DNA of 64,000 bases. Source: PHAA01 sp034927445. GTDB taxonomy: Bacteria; Bacillota; Syntrophomonadia; Syntrophomonadales; Syntrophomonadaceae. The stretch covers positions 62,001-126,000 of the forward strand of contig JAYFPZ010000003.1 in NCBI GenBank assembly GCA_034927445.1. Reading direction: 5' to 3'. This document shows, one piece after another, positions 34,981-43,590 of this stretch. A program made the translations under genes and the position numbers. The notes beneath the pieces are model-generated. The model did no database searches and was not told where the DNA came from. It saw only the letters and a list, made by a program, of their open reading frames with translations. How positions within the stretch are numbered: the stretch's first letter is position 1; each line of letters begins with the position of its first letter.

Positions 34981-36333
34981 TTAGACCAGGTTTTCTTTGC
35001 GCAGCATCTGATAAATCACCGGAACTACCTGTTTTTTACGCGACAAAATGCCTTGCAGGAATATCCCGCCATTAACCCGCTCATGCTGGAAAGCCTGCTC
35101 TACCATGGTGCTTTTCCTGCCGGCCACAATCATCTCGGTTCCTTCCTCAAATATATTGGTTACCATCAGGCACATGAAGTCATAGTTGCGGCGTTCGCAC
35201 ATAGCCTCCATAATATTTATCATATCAGCGCGGCGCGCGGTGAAGGAATTAAGATCTACCGTTTCCACCTGGCTTATGGCGAAAACAATATCGCCGCTGA
35301 CATATTCCTTCAAATCTTCGCTGATGACCTCTAAATCAGTCTGTTTATCCACCCGGCTGGTTTCGGCAAACAATCGCTTGCCCCAGGTCAAGGCTGAAAA
35401 ACCTGATATAAGTTCCAGTTCATGAGCTATTCTTTTATCCTTAGCGGTGGTGGTGGGTGATCTAAATATCATGGTATCGGACATTATTCCGGATAAGAGC
35501 AAGGCTGCCAGGCTGCTGTTCATACTGACCTGATTTTGCATAAACAGTTCGGCTACCAGGGTGGAGGTTGAGCCCACCGGCTCATTGTGAAAGTAAATAG
35601 GCCACAAAGTCTGCAGGTCGCCCACGCGATGGTGGTCGATAATTTCCAGGATCTCTGCTTCCTCAATGCCGTCCACCGCTTGCTTCTTCTCGTTGTGGTC
35701 AACCAGGATGACCTGCTTGCGTCTCATCTGCAGTAAATTGTAACGGGAGATCATGCCCAGGTAACGGTTCTCATCATTTACCACCGGATAATTGCGATAG
35801 CGGCTGGCCAGCATGTTTTTTCGAGCCTCGTCCACCTTTTCACCGGGCTCGAACAGTATCAGATCCCTGGTCTTCATTATGTCGGCTGCTTTTCGTCCCA
35901 ATAGATTCCGCAATATCTCAGGACTGCGTTCGATGTCATGCCCGCTCCCGAAAGCGTCCATAAACAACACGGCGATGTCGCCTACCGTTATCAATCCCAA
36001 AAATTTCTGGTTTTCATCCAAAACCGGCATAGTCTTTAGTTTATTGGCCCGCATCATATTTCCCAGTTCGGCCAGGGCCGTATCCGCACCGGTATATATT
36101 AACGGCTCTTCATCCAGCAAATCCTCCACTTTGGCCCCGACATCGCTGACCAGCACCGGGGGCCCCAGGTTTAGGTACTGCAATAGCCAGTTCAGTTCTT
36201 CATTCAGTTCACTGGCCGCTGCGGCTACAAACAGACCGTCTGCAGTGCTGGCTTTAAATGCCTGGTAAGCCGTAGCCGCCGCAATACTGTCAATATCCGG
36301 ATTCTTATGTCCAATTATGTAAATCGGTTTCAA
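34981..36333 (-). CDS. ppaC: CBS-domain manganese-dependent inorganic pyrophosphatase
   Basis: Family II pyrophosphatase (DHH/DHHA2) with inserted regulatory CBS domains. The catalytic N-terminus IIGHKNPDIDSIAAA leads into CBS1 (residues ~72-125, PLIYTGADTALAELGNMM with MPVLDENQKFLGLITVGD) and CBS2 (~155-205, ending YPVVNDENRYLGMISRYNLL). The catalytic domain resumes with ILVDHNEKKQAV and IIDHHRVGDLQT near 235; the DHHA2 domain ends with GRKSTMVEQAF and SRKKQVVPV. The DRTGG domain found in larger relatives is absent. In relatives CBS domains bind AMP (inhibitor) and ADP/diadenosine polyphosphates. Length 450 aa. Confidence 0.94.
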   Translation of the reverse strand: MKPIYIIGHKNPDIDSIAAATAYQAFKASTADGLFVAAAASELNEELNWLLQYLNLGPPVLVSDVGAKVEDLLDEEPLIYTGADTALAELGNMMRANKLKTMPVLDENQKFLGLITVGDIAVLFMDAFGSGHDIERSPEILRNLLGRKAADIMKTRDLILFEPGEKVDEARKNMLASRYRNYPVVNDENRYLGMISRYNLLQMRRKQVILVDHNEKKQAVDGIEEAEILEIIDHHRVGDLQTLWPIYFHNEPVGSTSTLVAELFMQNQVSMNSSLAALLLSGIMSDTMIFRSPTTTAKDKRIAHELELISGFSALTWGKRLFAETSRVDKQTDLEVISEDLKEYVSGDIVFAISQVETVDLNSFTARRADMINIMEAMCERRNYDFMCLMVTNIFEEGTEMIVAGRKSTMVEQAFQHERVNGGIFLQGILSRKKQVVPVIYQMLRKENLV

Positions 36334-36376
36334 ACTTATCCCTCCGCCAGATTTTTATTTTCGGCAGCACCAGCCG

Positions 36377-37606
36377 CTATTCCGATTCGTTGTTAATTAT
36401 AACCTTCCCATATTTTCCCCCGCCTCCCGGAGTAATACTTAATTCACCGCAGCGCATGCGGCGGATAGCTGCCGCTGCTTTCTTCCCGGCGATTCGGGCG
36501 ATATCCTCCAGAGGGGTTTGTTCCATAACCTCGATTTCATTGGGAAAGTTCTGTAGCAGAGCATTATAGAGCTTGGGTCCAATCCCGGGCAAATTTTGCA
36601 AAGGTATCCGATAGTAATAGGGAGGGCGTTCCGGCGGATGGTGGGCCTGATCGTAGTCTTGAATCGCAGTAATGCGGTCATAGACACCCATGATTACTTT
36701 AGAGTTGCCGCAGTCCGGACACGAGAAAACCGGAGGTTCTTCAGTACTGATCCTGCCGCACAGGGGGCACGAGGTGCGATGATATTTACCCAAGCGGGGA
36801 TGCAGTCCATAATTGGCCAGTACCCTGCGTCCATCCATTTTTTCGATACACCATTGAACCTCTTCAAAATTTTTGGCCCGGATCTGCAAAAGATTATACT
36901 CACGACCCACATTGGCCGAAGAATGAGCATCGGAATTGGAAAGGCAGGTAAACCTGCCCGTCTCCTGCAGCCGGTCCGCCATTTCAGTATCGGCGCTCAG
37001 CCCGATTTCCAGCGCCTGCACCCGGTCTACCTGACTGCCTATAGTATTAACCAGCTTATCCGTCCACATCCCGTATATCCCTTTATGGGGGGTGAAAGCA
37101 TGAGCCGGACAAAATATTCCTCCCAGCTCCCGGCTTAAATCCATAATATCCAGAAAACCGGCGTCAACTCTCTGAGTTGACAACTGCAGGTTGTGTACCC
37201 GGGACCGGAAATATTTTTGCCATTGCTTAATAGCATCCAAATTGGGAAGGTAGCTGATTAAGTGCACTCCCTCCCGGCTCTCCACCTCGCAGGCGGGGAC
37301 CAGTAAAACATCGTTGCTGGCCAGCAAGCCGCCCTGCTCCAGCTCCTTAAGCTTCCCAGCCGAAATCATCTCTCCTATTTCAGCGGCAACCAGGGTGCTG
37401 CCGGCATCAACAACACCTACAATATCAAGGCCTTTGCGGGGTGCGTCTTCAAAAATGACCGTATTTAAATCCAGGCGGCGCGAAGCCGTGATTTTTACGG
37501 CTTTCCCGCCGGCACTGCCGATGTGAATATGCAGATCGGCAAAATAATGGTCCAACGACTTGCTATCATATCCAAATTCTTCATTTACTCTATCATTAGA
37601 TGTCAC
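36377..37606 (-). CDS. EndoQ-like endonuclease, PHP domain with zinc finger and HhH
   Basis: Resembles endonuclease Q, which nicks DNA 5' to deaminated bases. The N-terminal PHP domain shows YFADLHIHIGSAGGKAV near residue 17, GLDIVGVVDAGS, LVPACEVESREGVHLISYLP near 105, CPAHAFTPHKGIYG near 167, and LSNSDAHSSANVGREYN near 225. A four-Cys zinc finger (CPLCG...CPDCG) lies near 285-310. Two helix-hairpin-helix elements follow (NLPGIGPKLYNALL and DIARIAGKKAAAAIRRM). Length 409 aa. It lies 43 bases upstream of the pyrophosphatase gene and may be co-transcribed. DNA-repair role is by family resemblance. Confidence 0.88.
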   Translation of the reverse strand: MTSNDRVNEEFGYDSKSLDHYFADLHIHIGSAGGKAVKITASRRLDLNTVIFEDAPRKGLDIVGVVDAGSTLVAAEIGEMISAGKLKELEQGGLLASNDVLLVPACEVESREGVHLISYLPNLDAIKQWQKYFRSRVHNLQLSTQRVDAGFLDIMDLSRELGGIFCPAHAFTPHKGIYGMWTDKLVNTIGSQVDRVQALEIGLSADTEMADRLQETGRFTCLSNSDAHSSANVGREYNLLQIRAKNFEEVQWCIEKMDGRRVLANYGLHPRLGKYHRTSCPLCGRISTEEPPVFSCPDCGNSKVIMGVYDRITAIQDYDQAHHPPERPPYYYRIPLQNLPGIGPKLYNALLQNFPNEIEVMEQTPLEDIARIAGKKAAAAIRRMRCGELSITPGGGGKYGKVIINNESE

Positions 37607-37881
37607 ATAATGCCTCCTGTTCTCAGACTTTTATGTATTCTTGGAACTCCTTTCTATTAATCTAATATTTCCCGTTACAGGAAATTATTATTGGTCCTTT
37701 TAGTTTTAAGACATTTTCTATGTATTTTCTAATGAAAGCATACGGTAACGATTCTTTTTTCGCAAGGCAAGAATCGTTCACACCTGCTCCCAGCTTATAG
37801 TTGGGGAAAATCAGAGGTATTTTGCCTGCCGGCATAAATGATTCTCTTCTATTGCACCGGAGACCTGTGAGAAAATGATTA
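37607..37881. other. Divergent intergenic region between EndoQ and MerR genes
   Basis: Contains a perfect ten-base inverted repeat AACGATTCTT/AAGAATCGTT at 37747-37778 with a 12-base loop. No T-tract follows on either strand. It may be an operator or RNA hairpin of unknown role. No gene is seen. Confidence 0.45.
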
Positions 37882-37912
37882 TTGACTCCTACCTTGGGTA
37901 GGGGTTTATACT
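37882..37912 (+). promoter_or_regulatory. MerR-type promoter/operator with 19-base spacer
   Basis: TTGACT (37882-37887) and TATACT (37907-37912) are separated by 19 bases, and the spacer contains the dyad CCTACC-TTG-GGTAGG. Over-long spacers with a central dyad are the hallmark of promoters activated by MerR-family DNA distortion. The site lies directly before the MerR gene, so autoregulation is likely. Confidence 0.85.
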
Positions 37913-37935
37913 TGCAGTAGCAAGGGGGGATGATA

Positions 37936-38751
37936 TTGAGTATCCGTCTAAAAATTGGCGATTTTGCCCAACTGAATGGAATCACAGTTAAAACCGTACT
38001 CTACTACCACAAGATTGGGTTGTTGGGCGAGCCCGAACGTACCCCCGCTGGCTACCGTATTTACGGGATAGAAGAATTGAAACGGGTTGTAGCCATCAAA
38101 CGTTTGAAAGACCTCGGTTTAGGCCTGGCCACCATTAAAGGAATATTGGGGTGTGCTGAAGAACGCTCCTCAATGCGCTCAATACTACTTTCGTTAGAAG
38201 CAGAATTAGAAACCCAGATACAAGTGCTGCAAGCCAGGGTTGATCGAATTCATAAGCTAATCGAGGAAGAAGATGCAACTCTCAATGACTTGTCCAACGA
38301 ATCTCAAGCTTTTAAATCGTTTTTGGATTTGCTTGGCTCAGAGGCCGAAGCAGCCTATCAAACCCGCTGTCCGGAATTGTTTAATCAGGAAAAACAACTT
38401 TATGATCTTATTGATGATCTTCAATGGGGAGTTAATTACCAGGAAACATTGTTTGAGATAGCTGAATACTTCAAAGACCATCCTGATCAATACCAGCTCT
38501 CATTGGATTATGGCACTCAAATTACAGCTATAGCCAATATGCCCCCAGACTCTCCGGTTATTGAGGAACTTGCCCGAAGCTATGGACAATACCTTACCCA
38601 CCTGCCTATATTTAATAAGTTACATGCCCAACCATCGAATCATAATGCTGCTTTTGAGCCAGTACTTAGAGAAATGTTTGGAGAGGTCCTTACTCCTGCA
38701 CAGATGAGGTTTATAGAACTGCTTGAACAATTTATTAAATTGGACCAATAG
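37936..38751 (+). CDS. MerR-family transcriptional activator
   Basis: A one-component regulator. The N-terminal winged helix-turn-helix shows LKIGDFAQLNGITVKTVLYYHKIGLL, PAGYRIYGIEELKRVVAIKRL and GLATIKGILG; a coiled coil (about residues 75-115) mediates dimerisation. The ~150-residue C-terminal part is alpha-helical and lacks the Cys of metal sensors; it resembles effector domains that bind drugs or organic ligands. I chose the TTG at 37936 because GGGGGG lies seven bases upstream; an ATG at 37930 has no spacing. Its promoter carries its probable operator. A membrane-protein gene follows and is its likely target. Confidence 0.88.
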   Translation: MSIRLKIGDFAQLNGITVKTVLYYHKIGLLGEPERTPAGYRIYGIEELKRVVAIKRLKDLGLGLATIKGILGCAEERSSMRSILLSLEAELETQIQVLQARVDRIHKLIEEEDATLNDLSNESQAFKSFLDLLGSEAEAAYQTRCPELFNQEKQLYDLIDDLQWGVNYQETLFEIAEYFKDHPDQYQLSLDYGTQITAIANMPPDSPVIEELARSYGQYLTHLPIFNKLHAQPSNHNAAFEPVLREMFGEVLTPAQMRFIELLEQFIKLDQ

Positions 38752-38776
38752 ACCGGCAGGGGTTGGTCTATTTTTT
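38747..38776 (+). terminator. Hairpin at the end of the MerR gene
   Basis: AATAGACC and GGTCTATT form a perfect eight-base stem spanning the MerR stop codon, followed by a T-rich tail. It is an intrinsic terminator or attenuator between MerR and the membrane-protein gene 16 bases downstream. Confidence 0.75.
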
Positions 38777-38791
38777 AAGGGAGGGTTTCTA

Positions 38792-39667
38792 ATGAATTGG
38801 CATGAAATAATTCGGCGTTATTCAACGCTTATCCTGCTAGTTGCAGTCCTGTTGGCCGTATTCGGTGTAAAATCAGGATTGATGCCGGTGGAAACCATGA
38901 AATACGGTCTTATTGTACCGGCGGTGTTGGAGATGCTGATAATTACCATAATTCTAATCAATATATCGAAAATACTTAAAAGCTATAAAATACTCAGAAA
39001 TAAAGGCGAAGAGGCTATTGATGCCTGGCAAAAATCTTTGGAGGTTGTGGTATCACCGCGAATTGCGCGGCTGGCTACTATGGAACCACGCCTTTATTAT
39101 GCGCTTTACCAGTCCTACAAGAGAAAGCCTGATGATATGGATCAAGAATGCTGTTCTACCCGCCGCAAATCATACTCATTTCTCGTTCAAGTTTTAATTT
39201 TTTTATGTTTGCTGGAGATAGTGGCGGTAACTCTGCTTCTTCCCAATCGCTGGATATCATGGAAGGTATTGCACCTGGTGCTGGGATTATGGGCAGTTCT
39301 TTGGTTATGGGCAGATTACCGTTCTTTGGGCTTATACAACCATCGGGTTACTCCTTCTGGTATTAAGTTCAGGTTGGGATTACGCTATGGCCAGTTTATT
39401 CCCTGGGATAAAATAATGACGATACGGCCGATATCCCTGGCCCCTCCAGGCGGTACCATGGCACCTCTTGTCCCCAAAGATCATCCTGGAGTATTCTATA
39501 TGGGAATAGGAGAAGTATGTAATATAGAAATAACCTTGAAAGAACCACAATCATTTCAAGGAATGATAAAGGAAATAAAAGCAGTTAATCGGCTGTTGCT
39601 ATCCCTCGAGAAGCCTGATCAGTTTCTCGCAGCTATTCGCGCTCTAAACCCGGGGTTTACCGCTTAG
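38792..39667 (+). CDS. Membrane protein of unknown function behind MerR
   Basis: A 291-residue protein that I do not recognise. Hydrophobic segments lie at about residues 10-27, 38-58, 134-154 and 160-178. The C-terminal cytosolic ~110 residues (GIKFRLGLRYGQFIPWDKI onward, with a YMGIGEVCNIEITL strand) look like a PH-like beta domain as in bPH2 membrane proteins. The ATG at 38792 follows GGGAGGG by six bases; the open frame to 38723 overlaps the MerR gene and the hairpin. It is preceded by MerR and followed 33 bases later by an insertion sequence. Probably the regulated target of MerR. Confidence 0.75.
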   Translation: MNWHEIIRRYSTLILLVAVLLAVFGVKSGLMPVETMKYGLIVPAVLEMLIITIILINISKILKSYKILRNKGEEAIDAWQKSLEVVVSPRIARLATMEPRLYYALYQSYKRKPDDMDQECCSTRRKSYSFLVQVLIFLCLLEIVAVTLLLPNRWISWKVLHLVLGLWAVLWLWADYRSLGLYNHRVTPSGIKFRLGLRYGQFIPWDKIMTIRPISLAPPGGTMAPLVPKDHPGVFYMGIGEVCNIEITLKEPQSFQGMIKEIKAVNRLLLSLEKPDQFLAAIRALNPGFTA

Positions 39668-39700
39668 ACTGAAATTGGTATCAGAAATGGTCTTTACCTA

Positions 39701-41363
39701 GGGCTTGCTAACCAAATCCTAAAATTTTTGTTATTAGTAAGAGACTGTCTCAAATTGTTGTAAAGATAACCTGATCCAAATTTGCAGAAAGAGAACTCTG
39801 AGCTTGTGCTCCAAGTTCATCACCAAAAACTGCATAGCAATCATGCATTCTGCTGTTTCTTTCAGCCTGGCAACCACACACGCCAGGCTGTATTTGCGTT
39901 TTCCTTCTCCAAATTTCCCTTCAACCGCATTACGTTGCTTTGCATCCAGCCTTTCCAGATGTTTTTCTGCTTTTCGCAGTGAGCTGCTTGCCGGCGGCCT
40001 TCCCAATTGTGGCCCACTTAGACGGATGCGGTGTTTCTTGCAGTACAACAGGTTAGCTCGATTCCGGTAGATCTTATCCGCTAAAACCGCTTCCGGGTAA
40101 CATCCATGACGCTCCCGGTAGCGCTCCACTGTATCCTCTAAGGTTCCGGCTTCGTTAAAAGGGTCCCACGAGAGCTTCTCTATCCGGCTATATCCGTCTT
40201 CCAGGCTGATCGCTACCTTGGCCCCAAATTCTACCGCTGCTCCTGCCTTACCTCTCACTATCGGACGCACATGCGACTGGTATATGTTTACGATACGGTC
40301 GCTTATTCGGTGGCTGCGATTCTTGTACATAGTTGATTGCTGCTCATACAGCTGGCGTATTACGGTAAGCAGCTTCTCCTGCCTTTGACTTAGGGGATTT
40401 CGTTCATTCTGTTCTACTACCTTAATCAGCATCTGATCTACGATCCGAAGGTTGCGTTTTACATACTGCAGCTGTTTCTTGACCGCTTTGCGGATCTGGT
40501 TCTTTCTAGGATTGCGCTGCTTGGACAGGCTAAGATAATCTTTCCTGGCTTTTTGCCTGTATGTCCGAGGTCTTCGTGTTCCTTTCCCCTCGGTTTGATG
40601 CAGCGTATCTATCATTCTGTCCAGTTGTTCTCTGGCTTCGTTTATTAGTCTATGGTCGGTCGGAAAGCTGATGTCTGCCGGCGTACAGGTCGCGTCAAGT
40701 ATCAACCTACCTTGATTTGGTCTGGCATCTGCTTCAGCTATTTTATCCCTCTCAGACCTCTCGCTCTTTTCTTCCAGGTTTCCTGAACTTCCGGAGTCAA
40801 TGTCATTATGATCATCATCCTGTTCAATCTCCAGCTCTTGCTTTGATTTCTCTGCTTGTATGATCTTCTCATTGATGTCTGCCATACGTTTGGCGTTAAA
40901 GCGTTTCCTAAACTTGACCATGGCTGCTGGCGTAAAAGGCCTGGTCAGTTGATATTCCTTTAAGCCGATGAAGTACTGCAAATACGGATTCTCTGTAATC
41001 TGCTGACCGGTCTCCCGATCAGTAAATCCGCATCGTGCTTGTATGATAAGTGCTCCCAATGCCATACGTACGGGCTTTGCCACATTACCCCGATCACTGG
41101 GGAACATGAACGCATATCGCTTTTCGATCTCATCCCACGGTATGATCGCCACCAATTTAACCCACCGGTTATCTGCTGCGAGTTTACCGGCAAAGGGAAG
41201 GATAAAATCATCTATAGTCATTTGTGGGCTTTGTTTTCGGTACATATTTGCCTCCATGTGCATGGTTTTTTGGCTAAAATCGCCATTTCTTATGCACATT
41301 TATTCGACATCTATGCCTGTTTTACCTGGTTTTTAAGCTCTTTTTCTTTTGGTTAGCAAGCCC
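39701..41363 (-). mobile_element. Complete insertion sequence, IS5/IS1182-like
   Basis: A 1663-bp element bounded by perfect 16-base terminal inverted repeats: GGGCTTGCTAACCAAA at 39701-39716 and its complement at 41348-41363. A TA dinucleotide flanks each end (39699-39700 and 41364-41365), consistent with a two-base target duplication. It encodes one intact transposase. The perfect ends and intact gene suggest recent insertion. Confidence 0.92.
39734..41245 (-). CDS. DDE transposase of IS5/IS1182-like element
   Basis: Catalyses transposition of its element. The DUF772-like N-terminal domain shows DRETGQQITENPYLQYFIGL near residue 80. A central region with a Lys/Arg-rich coiled stretch precedes the DDE catalytic core: LILDATCTPADISFP near 200 (first Asp), GAAVEFGAKVAISLEDGY near 345 and EAVLADKIYRNRANLLYCKKH near 385 (second Asp), then NAVEGKFGEGKRKYSL near 455 (Glu). 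About 503 aa. I chose the ATG at 41245 because GGAGG lies seven bases upstream; the frame is open to 41299. Confidence 0.92.
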   Translation of the reverse strand: MYRKQSPQMTIDDFILPFAGKLAADNRWVKLVAIIPWDEIEKRYAFMFPSDRGNVAKPVRMALGALIIQARCGFTDRETGQQITENPYLQYFIGLKEYQLTRPFTPAAMVKFRKRFNAKRMADINEKIIQAEKSKQELEIEQDDDHNDIDSGSSGNLEEKSERSERDKIAEADARPNQGRLILDATCTPADISFPTDHRLINEAREQLDRMIDTLHQTEGKGTRRPRTYRQKARKDYLSLSKQRNPRKNQIRKAVKKQLQYVKRNLRIVDQMLIKVVEQNERNPLSQRQEKLLTVIRQLYEQQSTMYKNRSHRISDRIVNIYQSHVRPIVRGKAGAAVEFGAKVAISLEDGYSRIEKLSWDPFNEAGTLEDTVERYRERHGCYPEAVLADKIYRNRANLLYCKKHRIRLSGPQLGRPPASSSLRKAEKHLERLDAKQRNAVEGKFGEGKRKYSLACVVARLKETAECMIAMQFLVMNLEHKLRVLFLQIWIRLSLQQFETVSY

Positions 41364-41432
41364 TACCTACCTTCAATACGCTTAAATCTTCTGATTGGTA
41401 TATTCCAGGTATTTATAAATTCTCCAGCTTAA

Positions 41433-41975
41433 TCAGTCATTCGCCTGGTTCATACATATTGCATACTGAATCCCGATGATGCTCTTCCCATCGGCAATTT
41501 TTCCGTTGAAGATCATGTTATAGGCTTCGGCCAGGGGCAAATGCACCGTCTCCACGAACTCGTCCTCATCCGGCGCTATTTCTCCTCCGGTCAAACCTGA
41601 GGCCAGATACAGATGCAGGTACTCATCGGTAAAACCCGGGGCACTGTAGTAGGATAAAATTTTAGTCCAGTGTTCGGCGGTAAAGCCGGTTTCCTCCTTC
41701 AATTCCCGCCGGGCGCATTCCAGCGGATCTTCGTCAGCTTCCATGGTTCCCGCCGGTATCTCAAGCAGGACCGCTTCCACCGGTTTGCGATACTGCCTGA
41801 CCATTACGATATTATCATCCTGATCCAACGCTACGACCGCCACCGCCCCGGCATGTTCCACTATTTCACGGGTGCTCTGGCCGCCGCCGGGCAGGCTGAC
41901 TGTATCCACCCGCACTTTTATTATCCGGCCGGAAAATATATCCCGACTCTGGAGGGTTTTCTCGTTTAAGTCCAT
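41433..41975 (-). CDS. nudF: ADP-ribose pyrophosphatase, Nudix hydrolase
   Basis: Hydrolyses ADP-ribose to AMP and ribose 5-phosphate. The Nudix box runs from GTMEADEDP through RRELKEETGF near residues 78-100. The N-terminal RDIFSGRIIKVRVDTVSLPGG and EHAGAVAVVAL words are usual for NudF (YqkG). Length 180 aa is typical. In Firmicutes nudF lies next to spoIIM/xerD; here MerR, a membrane protein and the insertion sequence separate them. Start ATG 41975 follows AGGGGGA by eight bases. It is probably monocistronic. Confidence 0.94.
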   Translation of the reverse strand: MDLNEKTLQSRDIFSGRIIKVRVDTVSLPGGGQSTREIVEHAGAVAVVALDQDDNIVMVRQYRKPVEAVLLEIPAGTMEADEDPLECARRELKEETGFTAEHWTKILSYYSAPGFTDEYLHLYLASGLTGGEIAPDEDEFVETVHLPLAEAYNMIFNGKIADGKSIIGIQYAICMNQAND

Positions 41976-42039
41976 TTTTTATATTCCCCCTGCATAATTT
42001 TTCCATTTACTACATAAGCTTAGTCTGAGGTGATACGAT

Positions 42040-42165
42040 TTGAAGTTTAGAGTAAACCAAAATGGTTTTTATTTTTATGGCCCCATCCAGGAGTTGTTGC
42101 ATATTCTGGCCAACTATCCCCCGCAAACTACGCTGCTGGAATTTGTCCGCCTGAACTTAAATTAA
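42040..42165 (+). CDS. Short ORF, possible relic of a molybdenum-hydroxylase FeS subunit
   Basis: A TTG start preceded by GAGGTG opens a 41-codon frame between two minus-strand genes. The product ends TTLLEFVRLNLN, which resembles the conserved PxTTLLxxLRxxLGLTG segment of the 2Fe-2S subunit of xanthine dehydrogenase-type enzymes, but stops before any cysteine. It could be a decayed remnant or a chance frame. It ends three bases before the convergent peptidase gene. XdhC-like genes lie 8 kb away. Confidence 0.35.
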   Translation: MKFRVNQNGFYFYGPIQELLHILANYPPQTTLLEFVRLNLN

Positions 42166-42167
42166 AA

Positions 42168-43289
42168 CTACAGCCGGACTGCCTCTTCAATAATGCCGAG
42201 AACCAGCCGGGCATCGTTGACCAGATCTTCAACCCGGATAAATTCATCCGAGGTATGGACAGCGTTCATGCCAATTCCCAGATTGGCGCAACGAATGTTA
42301 TTGCCGTTGATAATACTGGCATCACTTCCGCCCCCGGTACTCAGCAGTTCGGTACGCAGACCGATATTGCCGGCTGCCTGGACCGCCAGGCGAACCACCT
42401 CTTCTTCGGGGTTAAGAGCTGTTTCAGGATATAGCAGTATTACCTCCGTCTCAGCCACTCCGCCGTTTTTCTCAACCTCAGCTCTGAAAATCCGCAGCAG
42501 TTCTGCGGTCAAACTCTCGAGTTGGCGGCGTTGCAGACTCCGCACCTCTCCTTTGACCCGGCAATTTTCCGCAACTATATTACGAGCCCTGCCTCCCTCG
42601 ATTATGCCGAAATTACAGGTTGTTTCCTCATCCATGCGACCGCAGGGCATAACCGCTAAAGCCTTGGCCATTATCTGAATCGCGTTTATCCCGTCTTCGG
42701 GGTTGATCCCGGCGTGGGCCGCCTTGCCCCGTACCCGGTACTCTATTTCATTCTGACAAGGTGATTGCACTACTATGGTTCCCGGCTCGCCGCCGCTGTC
42801 CAGTACATAACCGTAGCGGGATTGCAGGCAGGAAAAATCAAAGTTTTTTATACCCAGCAGTCCCTGTTCTTCACTGACGGTAAACAATATTTCCAGCGGA
42901 GGATGGTCCAGCCCCTTTTCCAGGATCACCTGCACTGCTTCCAAGATGGCCGCAATCCCCGCTTTATCATCAGAGGCAAGAATTGTATCGCCTTCGCTTC
43001 TAATCACATCATCGCCACCGCGGACGGGGTTGATACCTGTTCCCGGCACTACGGTGTCCATGTGGGCCGCCAACAGCAAAGGGGGGCGGTCAACCGAACC
43101 CTGCAATCTAAACAGAAGATTGCCTGAATCCCCATGGAGAATTTCCCCCGCCCGGTCTTCTTCCGCGGCCAGGCCAAGCGCAGCAAACTCACCTATGAGC
43201 AGATCACGGAAAGCACCTTCCTGACCAGATAAGGATGATACCTTAACCATTTTCATGAAATTATCTATCAGTCTTTTTTGGTTTACCAT
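42168..43289 (-). CDS. M20-family peptidase, PepT-like
   Basis: Zinc exopeptidase of the M20 family (tripeptidase T-like). Metal motifs are AAHMDTVVPG near residue 75 (His, Asp), ASDDKAGIAAILEA near 105 (bridging Asp), FTVSEEQGLLGIKN near 137 (general base Glu and Glu ligand) and the C-terminal GMNAVHTSDEFIRVEDL near 343 (His). A dimerisation (lid) domain occupies about 180-290 and includes KAAHAGINPEDGINAI. Length 373 aa. The ATG at 43289 follows GAGGT by eight bases. Substrate (peptide or amino-acyl derivative) is uncertain. Confidence 0.92.
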   Translation of the reverse strand: MVNQKRLIDNFMKMVKVSSLSGQEGAFRDLLIGEFAALGLAAEEDRAGEILHGDSGNLLFRLQGSVDRPPLLLAAHMDTVVPGTGINPVRGGDDVIRSEGDTILASDDKAGIAAILEAVQVILEKGLDHPPLEILFTVSEEQGLLGIKNFDFSCLQSRYGYVLDSGGEPGTIVVQSPCQNEIEYRVRGKAAHAGINPEDGINAIQIMAKALAVMPCGRMDEETTCNFGIIEGGRARNIVAENCRVKGEVRSLQRRQLESLTAELLRIFRAEVEKNGGVAETEVILLYPETALNPEEEVVRLAVQAAGNIGLRTELLSTGGGSDASIINGNNIRCANLGIGMNAVHTSDEFIRVEDLVNDARLVLGIIEEAVRL

Positions 43290-43404
43290 GGAAAACCTCC
43301 TCTATTAAATAAACAACTTACTGCAGCTCAACCAGGCATCCGCACTTTATTAAAATCTTTTTTAAAACTACTATAATACAGTTATTCCCTTATCCGGTTA
43401 ATTA

Positions 43405-43590
43405 ATTCAATGAACGCTTGCGCGGATTGAGCGCCAAAACGCGGGGGCTATAGCGCCTTCCTTTCGCGTTTTGGTGTATTGCGCCGCGAGCGTTATCAAA
43501 CGCCTCCTCAGTCGGGGACGAGCCCTCCGCTGAGGAAAAATTCTGTTTATCCCTCACCTGTAGATGTAGAGGGAGAAGGCGTTTGATTAA
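43405..43590 (-). repeat. Structured dispersed repeat, copy B
   Basis: The best-paired of three copies. ATCAAACGCCT near 43494 is perfectly complementary to AGGCGTTTGAT near 43577, and the enclosed region holds two hairpins, CCTCAG/CTGAGG and CCCTC/GAGGG. The other half folds as AACGCT/AGCGTT around CGCCAAAACGC/GCGTTTTGGTG. It lies 116 bases upstream of the M20 peptidase start and just left of the acquired island. Confidence 0.8.

Noticed and set aside
36596..37138. 180-codon plus-strand frame
   Set aside because: It is antisense to the EndoQ-like gene, whose zinc finger and PHP motifs are clear on the other strand.
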